Shown here piece by piece: positions 1-12,184 of a stretch of 64,000 nt of DNA. The stretch spans positions 182,080,245-182,144,244 of the forward strand of contig BTPG01000005.1 in the NCBI GenBank assembly GCA_036245525.1, in the 5' to 3' direction. Under the pieces are notes generated by a model. The model was given only the letters and a program-made list of their open reading frames with translations. It did not search any database and had not been told where the DNA came from. The translations under genes were made by a program, and so were the position numbers. Each line of letters begins with the position of its first letter. Position 1 is the first letter of the stretch. This DNA comes from Semisulcospira habei. Its lineage: Eukaryota; Mollusca; Gastropoda; Semisulcospiridae.

Positions 1-117
1 CATCATCTATGCGAAATGGACCAGGCTGCTTTAGAGAACTGCACTGATTCTCATGAGCACACACCCCGCCCCCTCTCAGCGCGTCAGTGCCTTCCAGCGC
101 CTCGGGATGAATCCATG

Positions 118-275
118 ACTGCACAGAAGAACCCAATGGAGAAAGAAACACGCTTAGAAAAGACAGTTACAACACAATTTATTAATATATCGGGGGGGGG
201 GGGGGGAGAAACAACAACCTCTCTTCGTTTTACACGCTTGGCATCACCTTTTTGGTCTGGAGTGCATGACTGCAT
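118..275. repeat. Family E palindrome remnant
   Basis: The stretch from about 125 to 190 (key words AACACGCTTAGAAAAGAC and ACAATTTATTAATAT) and the stretch from about 230 to 265 (CACGCTTGGCATCACC) match parts of the long family E palindromes at 3645-3966 and 26122-26459. A G-run of about 18 bases sits where the middle of the element should be, so this is a decayed or internally deleted copy. Confidence 0.7.
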
Positions 276-329
276 AGACACAAACGTTGCCAGAAACTTA
301 CGTGTGATGATTTCGGAGCCTACAACCCA

Positions 330-410
330 GGGGACAGTTGCATGAGTGAGCACCTTGCGCAGTGGCTAGCGCAGGACTAAGCTCACTCATTGCCACTGGT
401 CCCAGGGCAA
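330..410. repeat. Family C hairpin, single degenerate copy
   Basis: The segment opens with CAGGGGACAGTTGCATGAGT and closes with the complement GCTCACTCATTGCCACTGG; the body holds the diagnostic GCACCTTGC and GCGCAGGACTAAGCTCACTC words. It is a short copy of the element whose arm is amplified at 21045-22488. Confidence 0.75.
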
Positions 411-1980
411 TAAGGTCCAAGAGGAAAGACCAGCGTGAAGAGAGACATACTTTGTGCTGGTCTGTGGAATTTGCATCTCGTGGGGCACTTTCTTGAGGTA
501 CAAAATTACAGATCAGTTAACAGAATCGTGTTTTCACTGTGCACATCAGTCAGCAAGAGACACAGATGTAAAATTCGTCCAGGAGACAACATAGATCCTC
601 ATGAACCGACATAAGAACACAGTGCTATCACTCTACTATGTAAAAATGTTATAAAATATAACATTATCTAGCTTTGCTAAGAACCTTTACACATCTCATT
701 CGCTGATATACATAAATGACACCAGCAATAGGCATAGATTGCAGACGCTTGGCCTTCACCTTTGACGTATGACGCAAACACTTGCAACACAATCTGCTAT
801 GGAAGAGGCAGTGGAACACAGGAGAGCCATGAGAGACGTCTCATTAGGTGTAATCTTCTTTCTCCCTGGCACTCAATATGTGCCCATGGTCTGGTCTGTG
901 ATTGTCCACCTTCAGATGGCCGCACCGTGCACAGTCCGGGATTAACTCTGTAGTCTGCGTGATGTCCAGGCGGCATAGGAACCCTGGGGTCCAGTGATGG
1001 CAATGCCAATCCTTTTTTGAATATAGTATGGTCAAAGGTTGTTTGTTTTGGCCGATATTTGTTCCTGTGGACTATACATCCTTTTGACCCTCTCGAAGTA
1101 GAGATTAACACATTCTGCCCCATGACTGAAATCCCCAAATTGTGAATTTGCTCTCTGAAGGACTTTATTACAATCCTAGAGACAGATCGAGCATTATAGT
1201 TCAAGGGTGGTGCCAGAATAGCTTGGTGTTCAGTTCGACTGATAAAATGTGAGCTTTAACGAGTTTTAACTGAGGTCAGGCACAATTGTATTTATTGATA
1301 GGACATTTTCAAAAAGTTTTACCTTGACATTTTTTTCCACTCAAAGGGGTGCGGTGCCACGGACCCTGCGCGTGACGGGGTCGCTGCATACTTGACTCCT
1401 TCTCAGTGGCTGATCTTTGGGTGGCAGTTCAACGAAACGGTCAAAAGTGCAACGTGGACCGCACAGGCTTTATCACCACACGTGAATTGAGATAGCCTTG
1501 TGTCAGATGGGCGGGGAAAGGGTGTGAGTTGTATAAATACGAGTGTTTTATAAGGTATGGTTTTGCCGTACCCGCTTCAGGGCCACCTTATATTTTTTTA
1601 AGGTAGGGCCGAGGCTTTTTTCCTGTTCATACTCCGTTTGAAGTGGTAGCCTCCTTCCCTCCTACACCTCTCTCACTCTCCCTCCACCCCACTCACCTTA
1701 GTTCGATTTTTACCCCAGTCAGTTAGCTATAACCATTTCTGAAAATCTTCCTACACCACAGTGCAGCATAATAGAAAGTGCAGGTATTACCGGATGGTAG
1801 GCGTGATACGTTTGAGAGAGTACATCGTAATTGACACCAAAAACTATTTCAAGAAGAAATGTACCCCCAAAAAGTAACGACTGTCAGAAGGAAAGGAAAA
1901 AAACCCAGCTCAGTCGACAGAACAGGTTGATACGGATCGCGTCGGTGAAACCGGCCAAGATATTTTTCCCTCTTTTTTTT
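411..1980. other. No gene recognised; one half-copy of a family B arm
   Basis: No conserved protein or RNA gene is visible. Positions about 1199-1232 carry TTCAAGGGTGGTGCCAGAAT, the left arm of family B, without its partner arm. The reading frames here are short and lack recognisable domains. Confidence 0.5.
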
Positions 1981-2010
1981 TTTTTTGCAGCTTGAAATAT
2001 TACCCATCTG

Positions 2011-2062
2011 CAAGAGGCATAGATCTGCATGAGCCCCCGCAATTGAAGATCCATGCTTCTTG
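2011..2062. repeat. Family A hairpin, truncated
   Basis: CAAGAGGCATAGATCTGCAT is followed by GAGCCCCCGCAATTG and then a shortened right arm (GAAGATCCATGCTTCTTG). The GC-rich right half of the stem is deleted. Confidence 0.7.
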
Positions 2063-2524
2063 TAGATCTATTTACATCTACTCTCCCCATAGGCCACTGG
2101 GATTTCGACGATAGGCATCTTGTCTGAATTTTTTCCCCAAGCGAGTTATTTTGCAGCTTTTCCGTTTTTGTTTTTGTTTTAAAACTAATTAATTCTTTTC
2201 GGGTGCTTTTCGTGGTGTGTGCGATCGTAGATGACTCAGGAACACTGATGTAAATTGGACCCACCGTGTGAGTGCATAGATTCTCGTGGCGTCGGTTGTC
2301 TGTGGGTACTCCGTATGAAGATCTATGTTTATTGCTCTTAGGTGGCGCTTAGCACTAATAGCATATATTTTATCTGAGGTGTGAAATGTCGCCTGACATT
2401 TTGTTTTTGTTAATGATCCTGGAACGTTAGAAAACCTATTTTGACTTGTTCTGCTTTTCGCTCGTTGATTTTCTAATTCTTTTTCAATGTCACATATTTG
2501 AATCTTGGAGGCGGACTGAGAAAG

Positions 2525-2596
2525 CGCTGTGCTGGGCTGTGATTTTGGACCTTACGGTTTTCAGCCGTAAGATCCAAAATCAGAGACCAGCACAAA
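2525..2596. repeat. Imperfect hairpin
   Basis: GATTTTGGACCTTACGG is followed after a few bases by CCGTAAGATCCAAAATC, and the pairing extends outward to GTGCTGG / CCAGCAC with mismatches. Related GTGCTGGTCTGTGG words occur near 450 and 34130, so it may be a further small palindrome family. Confidence 0.6.
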
Positions 2597-2723
2597 GTTA
2601 TGACTGTCTCCTCACCAGGAGGACAAAGTCAGATTATACTCATCCTAAGCCATCAAGAGGGTTACAGCTACTCGTCAATGATCAGCTTACAACAGCTCAT
2701 TGTTGGCTCCCGAACGCGTTTCG

Positions 2724-2976
2724 TCCCAGACGCTGCGGGATATGACGTATACACACGTGTATGTGTCTTATCCATAGACGCGGGAAGATATGACGTAATC
2801 CGGTGCACACAAGAATACTAAATGTTTTCTTTTCTTATCCCCAGCTGCGGCGGGATATGACGTGTTTACACACTGTTGCTGTGCATGTGCGTCATGTCCC
2901 CAGACGCGGCAAGGTATGGCACACAAACACTATTATTGTGTATATACTACATAAGCCATTTCCTGCCGCGTCTCTA
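2724..2976. repeat. Diverged tandem repeat containing TGACGT
   Basis: Four units start near 2724, 2772, 2840 and 2897 with CCCAGACGC-GCGGGATATGACGT or close variants, and the block ends with the complement CCTGCCGCGTCTCTA near 2962-2976. Spacing varies from about 48 to 68 bp. Confidence 0.6.
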
Positions 2977-3240
2977 CGTTTTACGTTGTCTGTTATTAGG
3001 CTGTCCTACTGAGCTTGACATTTTTATATTAGTTTTAGAATGATGCGATTTTCCTGTCTCATGTGAAGATATCATTTTAAATTTGAACAATAAATGACGC
3101 AATTGCTTTCTATGTCTGTTTAATCACCCCTAATCCCTGGCCCTAAACCAAAACAATCATCATAAAAATATGAGACTGGTGTGAGTAACTTTAGACTTTT
3201 ACAAAAGAATAGATACCGCATACCTTTCTAGGTGCAATAT

Positions 3241-3274
3241 GTCACTATTCGCCTAACACGAGGCGAATAGTGAC
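3241..3274. repeat. Short perfect hairpin
   Basis: GTCACTATTCGCCT and AGGCGAATAGTGAC form a 14-bp perfect stem around a six-base loop. Confidence 0.8.
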
Positions 3275-3358
3275 GTGTTTCGCTTAGTAATATGATGACG
3301 TGTCCATTGTTCGGACGTATAGACTGAAGGCTATACGTCAGAAAATATGATACTGACT

Positions 3359-3438
3359 TTAACTCTTAAACTCTCAGAGCTAAATGATTTCCTTTCGAAT
3401 GAATGGAAGTCGTTTAGTTCTGGGAGCTGAAGACTTAA
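3359..3438. repeat. Family J palindromic element
   Basis: The unit is bounded by TTAA at 3359-3362 and 3435-3438. Its arms run from TTAACTCTTAAACTCTCAG and CTAAATGATTTCC to the complementary GGAAGTCGTTTAGTTC and GGGAGCTGAAGACTTAA. A second copy lies at 62160-62249. The right TTAA is also the left TTAA of the next element. Confidence 0.75.
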
Positions 3439-3648
3439 CTCATTCAGCACGACGGCCGTATTTCCCAAATTTTGGAGGCGTCATCTAGCGACTGTGCACC
3501 AGTTGCAGGAGGTGGATCGACCATGATAATTGAAGGGCAGTGGCAGATTAGCTTGGCGCCGACAGGCGCCAAGCTAATCTGGCACTACCCTTGAATTATC
3601 ATGGTCGACTCATCTCCTGCTGTAGTGCGTCAGGGCTGAATGGGTTAA
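3435..3648. repeat. Family B palindromic MITE (TTAA-flanked)
   Basis: The element is bounded by TTAACTCATTCAGC and GCTGAATGGGTTAA. The core pairs CCATGATAATTGAAGGGC and GATTAGCTTGGCGCC with their complements. The left flank carries the family-specific segment CCCAAATTTTGGAGGCGTC, which is not paired. No coding capacity is seen. The TTAA target and CCC-type ends resemble piggyBac-type elements (inference). Confidence 0.8.
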
Positions 3649-3966
3649 GAAGTACCCAACGGAGAAGAAACACGCTTAGAAAAGACGGGTACAACACAAT
3701 TTATTAATATTTCGGGTAAATACCCTTTGTCAAAATAGACAAACAAACAAACAGAGAGAGTTGCCACATTCCTTCTGCCAATGAAGATAAGTAGCGGCTA
3801 ATCTCTCTGTTTGTTTGTTTGTCTATTTTGACAAAGGGTATTTACCCGAAATATTAATAAATTGTGTTGTACCCGTCTTTTCTAAGCGTGTTTCTTCTCC
3901 GTTGGGTACTTCTTTGCATATTACACGCTTGGCAGTCACCTTTTTGGTCTGGATTGAATGGGTTAA
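3645..3966. repeat. Family E long palindromic element
   Basis: This unit follows the shared TTAA at 3645-3648 and ends at TTAA 3963-3966. Left arm words (GAAGTACCCAACGGAG, ACACGCTTAGAAAAGACGGG, GGGTAAATACCCTTTGTC) return as complements on the right. Part of the left inner arm is missing: after the GAGAGAG run at about 3762-3768 the sequence jumps to the CCACATTCCTTCTGCC centre. The right arm extends further, to CACCTTTTTGGTCTGGATT. Confidence 0.8.
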
Positions 3967-4281
3967 GTTGACACTACTTCACACTTTTGCGTGCATCACG
4001 TGTGTCACTCTTCGTCTTCGCCACCCGCCGCGTAGGGAAACCATCTTCTTCTTGGACGTCTCTCAGTGCCGAGAAAGACATTCCGTTGTGCAGTCATCTG
4101 TGGACAACGAGCGGGTCCGGATCCCACGGCTGGATGCCGTGCACACAAAATTCAGACCCAAGTTGTGTTGTAATTTACCTTTCTAAGCGTGTTTCTTTTC
4201 TTTCTTCTTTGGGTTGTTCTCAGTTTTTGGATGTTCACAGGCGGTTACAGGTGGGGCATGGAATAGCTTGGGACTGCCCAT

Positions 4282-4360
4282 TGCGCAAAGGCCATCGGGC
4301 CTACGTGGCGACCGTGCGCGTGCCAACGGCGGCAGACGTAGGCCCGATGGCCTTTTGCGC
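4282..4360. repeat. Family F GC-rich hairpin
   Basis: The arms TGCGCAAAGGCCATCGGGCC and GGCCCGATGGCCTTTTGCGC enclose a 31-base GC-rich loop. Related fragments occur near 38455-38513, 40970-41010 and at the extreme right edge (CCCCATTGCGCAAAG). Confidence 0.75.
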
Positions 4361-5136
<776 letters not shown>

Positions 5137-5315
5137 AAATTCAGGCTAATTGAACCGAAAGATTCGATGACGGAACACATTGTGACACCAAATTTCCAAA
5201 CAAGATTTCGAAACAATTGCATAGATCGTGGATGTATTATGTACACTACATACGTACCAGAAATACACATTTATATGTTCACACAGTTTTATATAGGACG
5301 TGCAGCTCTGCTTCT

Positions 5316-5566
5316 TCTAGTAGTCCATAAGCTAACCAGGTCTACCGTGCACTCCCACCCCCCCCCCCCACCCCCACCCCCCCCCCCCCCCACCCAGTAC
5401 TCAATAAGATGGGTTTCAAAATATACCTTAGTATGTCCTGAGATGTTTAAGCCATATTCCTCGAAAATCCTTAGAAACACATCAGAGATATAGCTGATGG
5501 CGCAAGGGTACCCTCAGTCACGCTCTTCGCACATGCTAAAATGAGGTTGAGAAACATTTTCCTCTA
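5316..5566. repeat. Large inverted repeat, outer part of left arm
   Basis: The sequence from TAGTCCATAAGCTA through the C-run at about 5350-5393 and on to GAGAAACATTTTCCTCTA reappears inverted at about 10896-11128, including the homopolymer (a G-run there) and the words GAGTACTGGG, AACCCATCTTATTG and TTTAGCATGTGCGAAGAGCG. Divergence is moderate, so the duplication is not recent. Confidence 0.85.
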
Positions 5567-6842
5567 AGTGATAAAACTCTATGCTCACGCATAGGTTCAC
5601 ACAGTAGGTTAAATACGGTACAGTAGTTGTCAGCGGTTTGTTTGTGCCGATAGTCCGTGAGGCTCGTGGTCCACGTGGAATCTTTAAAGAACGTTCGACA
5701 CGGGGAGTTTTAGTGAGTTGTAGGCGAGAGCTCAGTCTGGCAGAGCTGTAGAAACGTTAGTACGGGTTTTACTGTCAGTGGGTACAGACGTGTATGAGAT
5801 AACTTAGCCCGTATTCCAAGACTCTGAAACCTAGAATTCAGGTATGTTTTTGATATGTATTATTGATAGTTGCTTAGTTAAAGACAGTATGCGTTGGTAA
5901 GAGTAATTTGGTTGTATAGCGTTGTCTGGTTTGGTTCAGTTATGTTGGTTTGGAATTCAGTGAGTTAACCGGTGTTTTTCGTATACAGTTATTTACCGAG
6001 ATGGATAACTAAAAGAATGTGGGGGGTGTATGCCTAAGTCGTTATGAAGGTAGTACGTGGTTAAGTATAGTCTTTTCTAGCGTATGGGATGACGTATAGC
6101 GAGAGTGCTAGGTCAGTTATAGTCTGTTTCAAGGTAGTGACAGAATTATGGGGTGTTACGAAAGTAGCCGAGTGATGAAGCACGTGTGTGTGTGTGTGAA
6201 TGAACGTGTGAGTTATTTGTATCAGCCAGGTTACGTAATGTTTCTCATATTATCCAATATGTGTGTGTGTTTAACAAGAGTTACGATTTAGGACTTTGTT
6301 ACTGTTCAGAGTGCTTGTCGGAGGTTGGAGCGACGGACGCCGAGACGTCAAGTCACCAGGGACCTAATGCGAGGTCATCTCTCCATCTCTTCACTCGGGG
6401 AGTGAGCGACCGGTGCCGAGACACTTGGGTCACAGCGAAGATACGGTACGAGTAACGAGGACGTCCACGGTACGAGAAACAGGACGACTCGGGAGCGTAC
6501 GAAGGACTTGCACGCCTAGACGTGAAAGGACTGAACGTAACCAGGCGAGAACACCAAACAGGTTGGAGTGTGAGAGACTACTACCTAACCTGGCTTTGAT
6601 ATTGTGTATGTGTATGTGATGATTGGATGCTGGTAGTGGGGAAGGTGTAGTGTGTATAGTTTGATAATCATTTAAGCGTTTTCCTTCTTTTAAGTTTTAT
6701 ATTGTATAAAAGTTCCGTTAGAAAGGAAGCCCGTGAGTTGTGTTTTACCGCATGAATGCGTCCGTCTGAGTCAGTGGCGGTGTATGCGTCTGTTGTGCGA
6801 GAGTCTGTGCGTACGACTGGGGGCAAGTCTGCGTGCGTTACA
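5567..6842. mobile_element. 1.28-kb insertion in left arm, possible solo LTR
   Basis: Comparison with the uninterrupted right arm shows this block is absent there. It is flanked by the direct repeat CTCTA at 5562-5566 and 6843-6847, a 5-bp duplication as expected for LTR elements. It begins AGTGATAAAAC and ends GTGCGTTACA; many Ty3-type LTRs begin TGT and end ACA, so one end may have mutated. A TATA-like ATTGTATAAAAG lies near 6703-6714, about 130 bp before the end. No internal gag or pol coding is seen, hence solo LTR (inference). Confidence 0.5.
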
Positions 6843-7606
6843 CTCTAAATAAATCAGAATTCATTCCAGAAGCCCACATCAGGCAATATTATGTTAAGGC
6901 ACACCTTCTGCATCCTCTGCAAAAAAACAGAATGAAAAAATATTGAATCTCTGGCTTACAGTGAAGGTATTTATGCACCCAGTAAACAGCCATTTCCGCG
7001 AAATCGCAAAAAAAAGACAAAATAATGTGTCAGATGCCTTCAGACATTTTCTGTAGCACTGACAGTCCATTGTAAGGTGTACATCATTAAAACTGGATGT
7101 CACAATTATTATAAACTTCACTAGGTGATGCTGTGATCACTGTGAGAGCCACAGTGGTTGATTTTGTATCCCTACCCCTAAGTTTTAAAAATACACAAAA
7201 TTAATTAAAACAATTTACTAAAGTTATTCCGTTTCATTTTGACCTCTCTTTACCTATTAATTTTCAATAATGTGAGCATAAAGTGCAAGAAAATAAGGAA
7301 AGTCGGCATCCTTTTCAGTACGTTCGTGGTGAATGATAGCGTTTTCCCAATTAAAATTGCGAAATTAGGAAACGTACGTTATTTCCAATGCCCTCAGAAA
7401 TTTTGTATACAACTGATAGATTTTATTGGTTAGGATAGAGTACCACAGTTACTCCCAACCTGATTTTATAATGCTGTGATGCATTTAGGGGCCACAGTGG
7501 CTAAATCTGCTGCCCTACCCCCATTTTACCAGTAAACAAAGGAACGCAAAATGATCATAACAATTTCAATGTGACCCATCAATTTAATTGTAATTATTTT
7601 TAGTTA
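6843..7606. repeat. Large inverted repeat, inner part of left arm
   Basis: From CTCTAAATAAATCAGAATTC inward to CCCATCAATTTAATTG this matches the reverse complement of about 10018-10895. The right arm holds about 100 bp extra near 10085-10165 that the left arm lacks. No conserved coding was seen in the arm. Confidence 0.85.
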
Positions 7607-7624
7607 AGGCATGTTTATCAGGGG

Positions 7625-9840
7625 CTGCTGCTGAAGCTTCTACCGACTTCACGTTTTGCAGTCTTGTCAAACTTGGGGAAGCTGTACCTCAGGGAGATGT
7701 TGTGTCTGATGCTGTTTTTCGTCTGCATTAATGACCTCCATCCAACAGTACTAAGGTTCATCTCGAACATCCTCCATGCGGATAACTTTGCAGTGTGGAG
7801 CGCAGCAGAACATAAAGAAATAGCATCCTGCAGAATCCAGGAGGCTGCCAATAGAGTCAGCAGCTGGACTGAAATATGGTCACTCAAACTGAGCTACACC
7901 ACCTCTTTCAATCAGATGGAAGAGATCACCTTGAAACTGGAGACCTTCCAGTACCAAAGACAGACAGGCCAACTTTACTGGCAACAAATAAATTATTGGA
8001 TTCACGTGGAGGCCTCACATGGAAGCCATGGAAGCTAGAGCTGCGGAAAAAAGTCCCTGATGAAGAAACTGGTGGGGACCACATTGGCGCAAATTACAGC
8101 ATCATGGCGCAAGCAAACACCTGCTCGGTCAGACCAGTTGTGCGGTACCAAGATACATCGACAACATGAAACACTGCCTGCAAAAGCGAAAAAAGCCAGG
8201 CTTGAAAAGATGCAGAACATGGGTCATTCTCATGATGCAGTGACATTCTTAGTGCCATCTGGAGCACCCCAATTTAGGAAATGGAGGACATTGGAGCCAC
8301 TGGAACGCAGAACAGCACACACGATGAAGAGACGTACTAAACACCGACAGCATGGGAGACTACAGGAGCAGACCAAGAACCGTCAGAAACGCCCAAGTCT
8401 GAACCGCCAACGGAAGGTCCTGCAAAGGGCTAAAACTGATGTGTGAAGAGCTCTCTTCAGATACCTGGACATCTCGAAAGAGCCTTCTAGACAACATAAA
8501 CAATGTTCCAGGACTCTTTGCCAAAGGTCGCGGCAATGCACAAAGCCAACTCGCTGGTGAGTATGCACAAGCGCTACCCTCACAGCGGCTGTGGTACCGC
8601 ACAAAGCGCCATGCGGAATGAAGGAAGTGGCGTGTACATCTGTTGTGCAGACCACCTTACTACCTCCCTCTCCTTAACAGCTGGCGGCAGCAGCTCCAAC
8701 TATCGTACAGATCTGCAGGTGCTCAACACAGCAGCAGAACACTAGCTAGGGAAAGGCAGCAGCTTGATCCACTGATCTCACCAGGAAGCTTCAAGATAGA
8801 CTGGATGCCCTGTCCACAAAATAGTGCTGCAGTAGATTCCAGTGCATTCTGGAGTAGCTGGGAATGGAGAGGCTGACAGCCTGGCCAAAGCAGGCGCCAG
8901 ACTTCCTCAAGATCACAACCTCCTGTAAAGAAACCAAGTCACTACAGCAACAAAGTGATTGGCAACAGCAGAATGGCGGCTGTAGCCCGTGGGCAGACGA
9001 CATCAACAAGCTGAACAGGGAGAGCCAGGGCGAGGCCACCATCTCATCTTTGATCTACGCACTGATTACTCTGGACAGGGTCCGTAGAGAAAGCAGGGAC
9101 GAAGTTCACAAACTTTTCATAACGTTTCACAAACCCAAACTGAAGCCTGAAGGTTTACACACTTTAAATTAATTAGATCACTCTGTATCAGCAGCTCATT
9201 TGAAGCTTTCGTGCCTAATGCATGAAGAGATACCAAAATAAAAGAACGCTTAGAGAAGGGCGGAGCTCGGTAGAAGCATAAACCACCCATCAGAATGTTC
9301 GGCGGAGCGGCCATGCAGTCACTTTATGATCTGAGCTAAATATAGATCACTTGCAACAAGGGTCATCATGATCGTTCGCAAGGGAACAGTCACAAATTGG
9401 GGGAGAAAAAAAAAGTAGACAAAGGTTTGCCAGCACTTTGTCATTTTTTTACAAACTTTCACAGACTTTAAGGAAAAAGACTAAATTGGCAAACTTTCCA
9501 GGGCCCTGAAAAAGCCTTGTCATTTTTTAACAACTTTCGCAAATGTTCACAGACCATACGGACCCTGCTGGACTCACCTCTTGAGACTGGGTCATGCAGA
9601 AACAGCCCTATGCGAATTTGGCGTAGAAAATCAGTCTCCTTAGCACATTCTCCAAACATGTCCATACAGAGAAGCGTTCCGCTGGCAGTTCTGACCAGAA
9701 GAGACGCCCCTGTACACCAAACTCTAAAAACATGCTGCCGAGCTCTCGACAGCTTACTTATTGGCAGCCAGAATAATATAAGATTTAAAGACTGTCATCA
9801 AGGAATTGAATGTTGCAGAAGAAGGTGGAAGTGGTGATCT
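7625..9840 (+). pseudogene. Degenerate LINE (RT plus RNase H), Jockey/I-like
   Basis: Translated fragments in several frames fit the end of a non-LTR retrotransposon pol. RT-like sequence lies at about 7665-7960 (INDLHPTVLRF, then HADNFAVWSAAE where an active element has a catalytic F/Y-A-D-D box). A thumb-like stretch with LTWKPWKLELRKK is near 8000-8060. RNase H-like VHSGVAGNGEADSLAKAGA is near 8845-8905. A C-terminal stretch with LGHAETALCEFG and HILQTCP is near 9585-9665. Stops and frame shifts are frequent and the catalytic aspartates are altered, so it is dead. It fills the loop between the two arms of the large inverted repeat. Confidence 0.75.
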
Positions 9841-10017
9841 CGTGGTGGACATGTAAAAACTAAGTATTTTGATAACATTGTTTTGGTTGTTAGGAACCAT
9901 GCAACTTTATTACGCATATTCATATTTACACATTTCTAGATGAAAATAAATGAAAGGAAAAGGGGAGACCTTACTGCACCCGCCTTAAGCTATGTAAAAT
10001 ATCACCTAAAAGACTCA

Positions 10018-11128
10018 GCCAGTTAAAAATAGTTACAATTAAATTGATGGGTCACACTGAAATTAATGAAATGATCACAAACTTTTATACTCAATATGCA
10101 TACTTTATTAAGAAAACTGGCAACAACAAAAAAATATTTAAACAGAGGAGTATGACGTAAGCAATTTTTATGATCATTTTGCGTTCCTTTGAGTACTGGT
10201 AAAATCGGGGTAGGGCAGCAAATTCAGTCACTGTGGCATCTAAATGCATCACAGCATCATACAATTAGGTTGGGAGTAACTGTGATACTTTATCCTAACC
10301 AATAAAACCTAACAAAGACCTATCAGCTGTATACAAAATTTCTGAGGGCATCGGAAACAACGTACGTTTCCCAATTCGGCAATTTCAAATGGGAAAAAAG
10401 CTATCATTCACCACGAACGTACCGTAAAGGATGCCGACTTTCATTATTTTCTTGCATTTTATGCTCACATTATTGAAAATTAATAGTAAAGAGGGGTCAA
10501 AATGAAATGGAATAACTTTAGTATTTTTTAAAAATTAATTTTGTGTATTTTTAAAACTTGGGGGTAGGGATACAAAATCAACCAATATGGCTCTCACAAT
10601 GATCACAGCATTACCTAGTCAAGTTTATAATAATTGTGACATCCTGTTTTAATGATATAAGCCTTAAAATGGACTGTCAGTGCTATAGAAAATGTCTGAA
10701 GGTATCTGACACATTATTTTTGTCTTTTTTTGCGATTTCGCGGAAATGGCCGTTTACTGGGTGCACAAATACCTTCACTGTGGGCCGGAGTCAATATTTT
10801 TTCATTCTGTTTTTTGAAGAGGATGCAGAAGTGTGCCTTAACATAATATTGCTTGATTTGGGCTTCTGGAATGAATTCTGATTTATTTAGAGAAAAATGT
10901 TTCTGAACCTCATTTTAGCATGTGCGAAGAGCGTGAATGGGGGTACCCTTGCGCCATCGGTTATATCTCTGGTGTGTTCCTAAGGATTTTCGGGGAACAT
11001 GGCTTAAACATCTCAGGACATACTAAGGTACATTTTGAAACCCATCTTATTGAGTACTGGGGTGGGGGGGGGGGTGGGGGGGGGGGGCACGGTAGACCTT
11101 GCTAGCTTATGGACTATAGTCTACTCTA
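10018..11128. repeat. Large inverted repeat, right arm (uninterrupted)
   Basis: This is the inverted partner of 5316-5566 plus 6843-7606. The join at AATTCTGATTTATTTAGAG to AAAATGTTTCTGAACCTC marks the empty site of the insertion in the left arm. The terminal G-run at about 11060-11087 mirrors the C-run of the left arm. Confidence 0.85.
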
Positions 11129-12184
11129 CACTTTAACCAGTAATAACAGCCTCAACGTTAGGATGCACACGAGGCCGATCTGTGTAAAAGAACGGCACAA
11201 AGAGCCCTTTGATTCTCAGAAGCCTTTACAACATGTGTGGTGGGCTCATGAAAATCTATGCTTCTTGTGGATGGAAGGCCCTGGATAAGCAAATAATTCC
11301 GCAGTGGCTTACTCCTCTGGGGGATCAAATAAGGGTGTAAAGTGAGCCTGCAAAATAGACAGATTCCCATGAGCCGATTCAATATCTGGGAGTTCATAGT
11401 GATCTATGTCAACTTCATCTGTACTGGTCTGACTTAGACACTGTTTCCAGCCAAAATGAAGAGGGGATAAAAAAAGGAAGGGGAAGTGTTGCGTCGGTAA
11501 CGGTCAACTGCACAAGACAAAGATTGGGTAGCTCGGCACTGGCTGTATGAGTTTTCTGGCTCACCCCGCGGTCAGTGGTTATCGGGTTTCGCTGAAGTTT
11601 CAGGGACTCGGTGGCGTTGGACCTGAGACTGCCCTGTCTAGGACGACCAAGGGGAACCGTCACTCATTAGGGATCTACAGACAGACTCTTTCAGATATAC
11701 AAGAAATTGTGTAGTGCGAAACACATTCATCATTCTGATATTGATAGTACCAGCCTTCATAAGCCAATGTTCTGAAAGGTTTCACTGGTTACATCGACCT
11801 GCCAAAGATCGCACTGTGTCAAGTTATTGTCCTGATCTTTGACCAGGAACGTTCCAACAACTGAATACTGCTACTGCAAGAATCATTTCATAGATCCTTA
11901 TAAGCCAGTGATTTATGCAAAAACTTATGGAATATGCTGACGCGGGCTAGCATCATTTACGTCAAACATCGTATATCCCCACTCAATAAATCGAGCAAGA
12001 ACTCCGTGGAATCTTTCGCCGGCAAGGATTAGCTGGATTCACTTCAAACGTCATATATCCTCATGAGCCATTGCAGGCTGCAAGCACTCTATCAAATACA
12101 CCGGCCTTTTACTAGCAAGTAATAGTTCTCATTTACTTCAGTTTATCTCAGAAGAGGCAGTTGAGTCCCTTAGCCACTTCTGCC
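11129..12184. other. No gene recognised; scattered family A fragments
   Basis: Only partial family A words are seen (GCTCATGAAAATCTATGCTT near 11246 and ATATCCTCATGAGCC near 12054). No conserved protein or RNA gene was recognised. Confidence 0.4.

Noticed and set aside
797..1204. 135-codon minus-strand frame
   Set aside because: No domain, leader or splice context; it overlaps other frames and includes a family B half-arm.
7625..9840. Possible active LINE in the loop of the large inverted repeat
   Set aside because: Multiple stops, frame shifts and a changed RT catalytic box show it is a relic.
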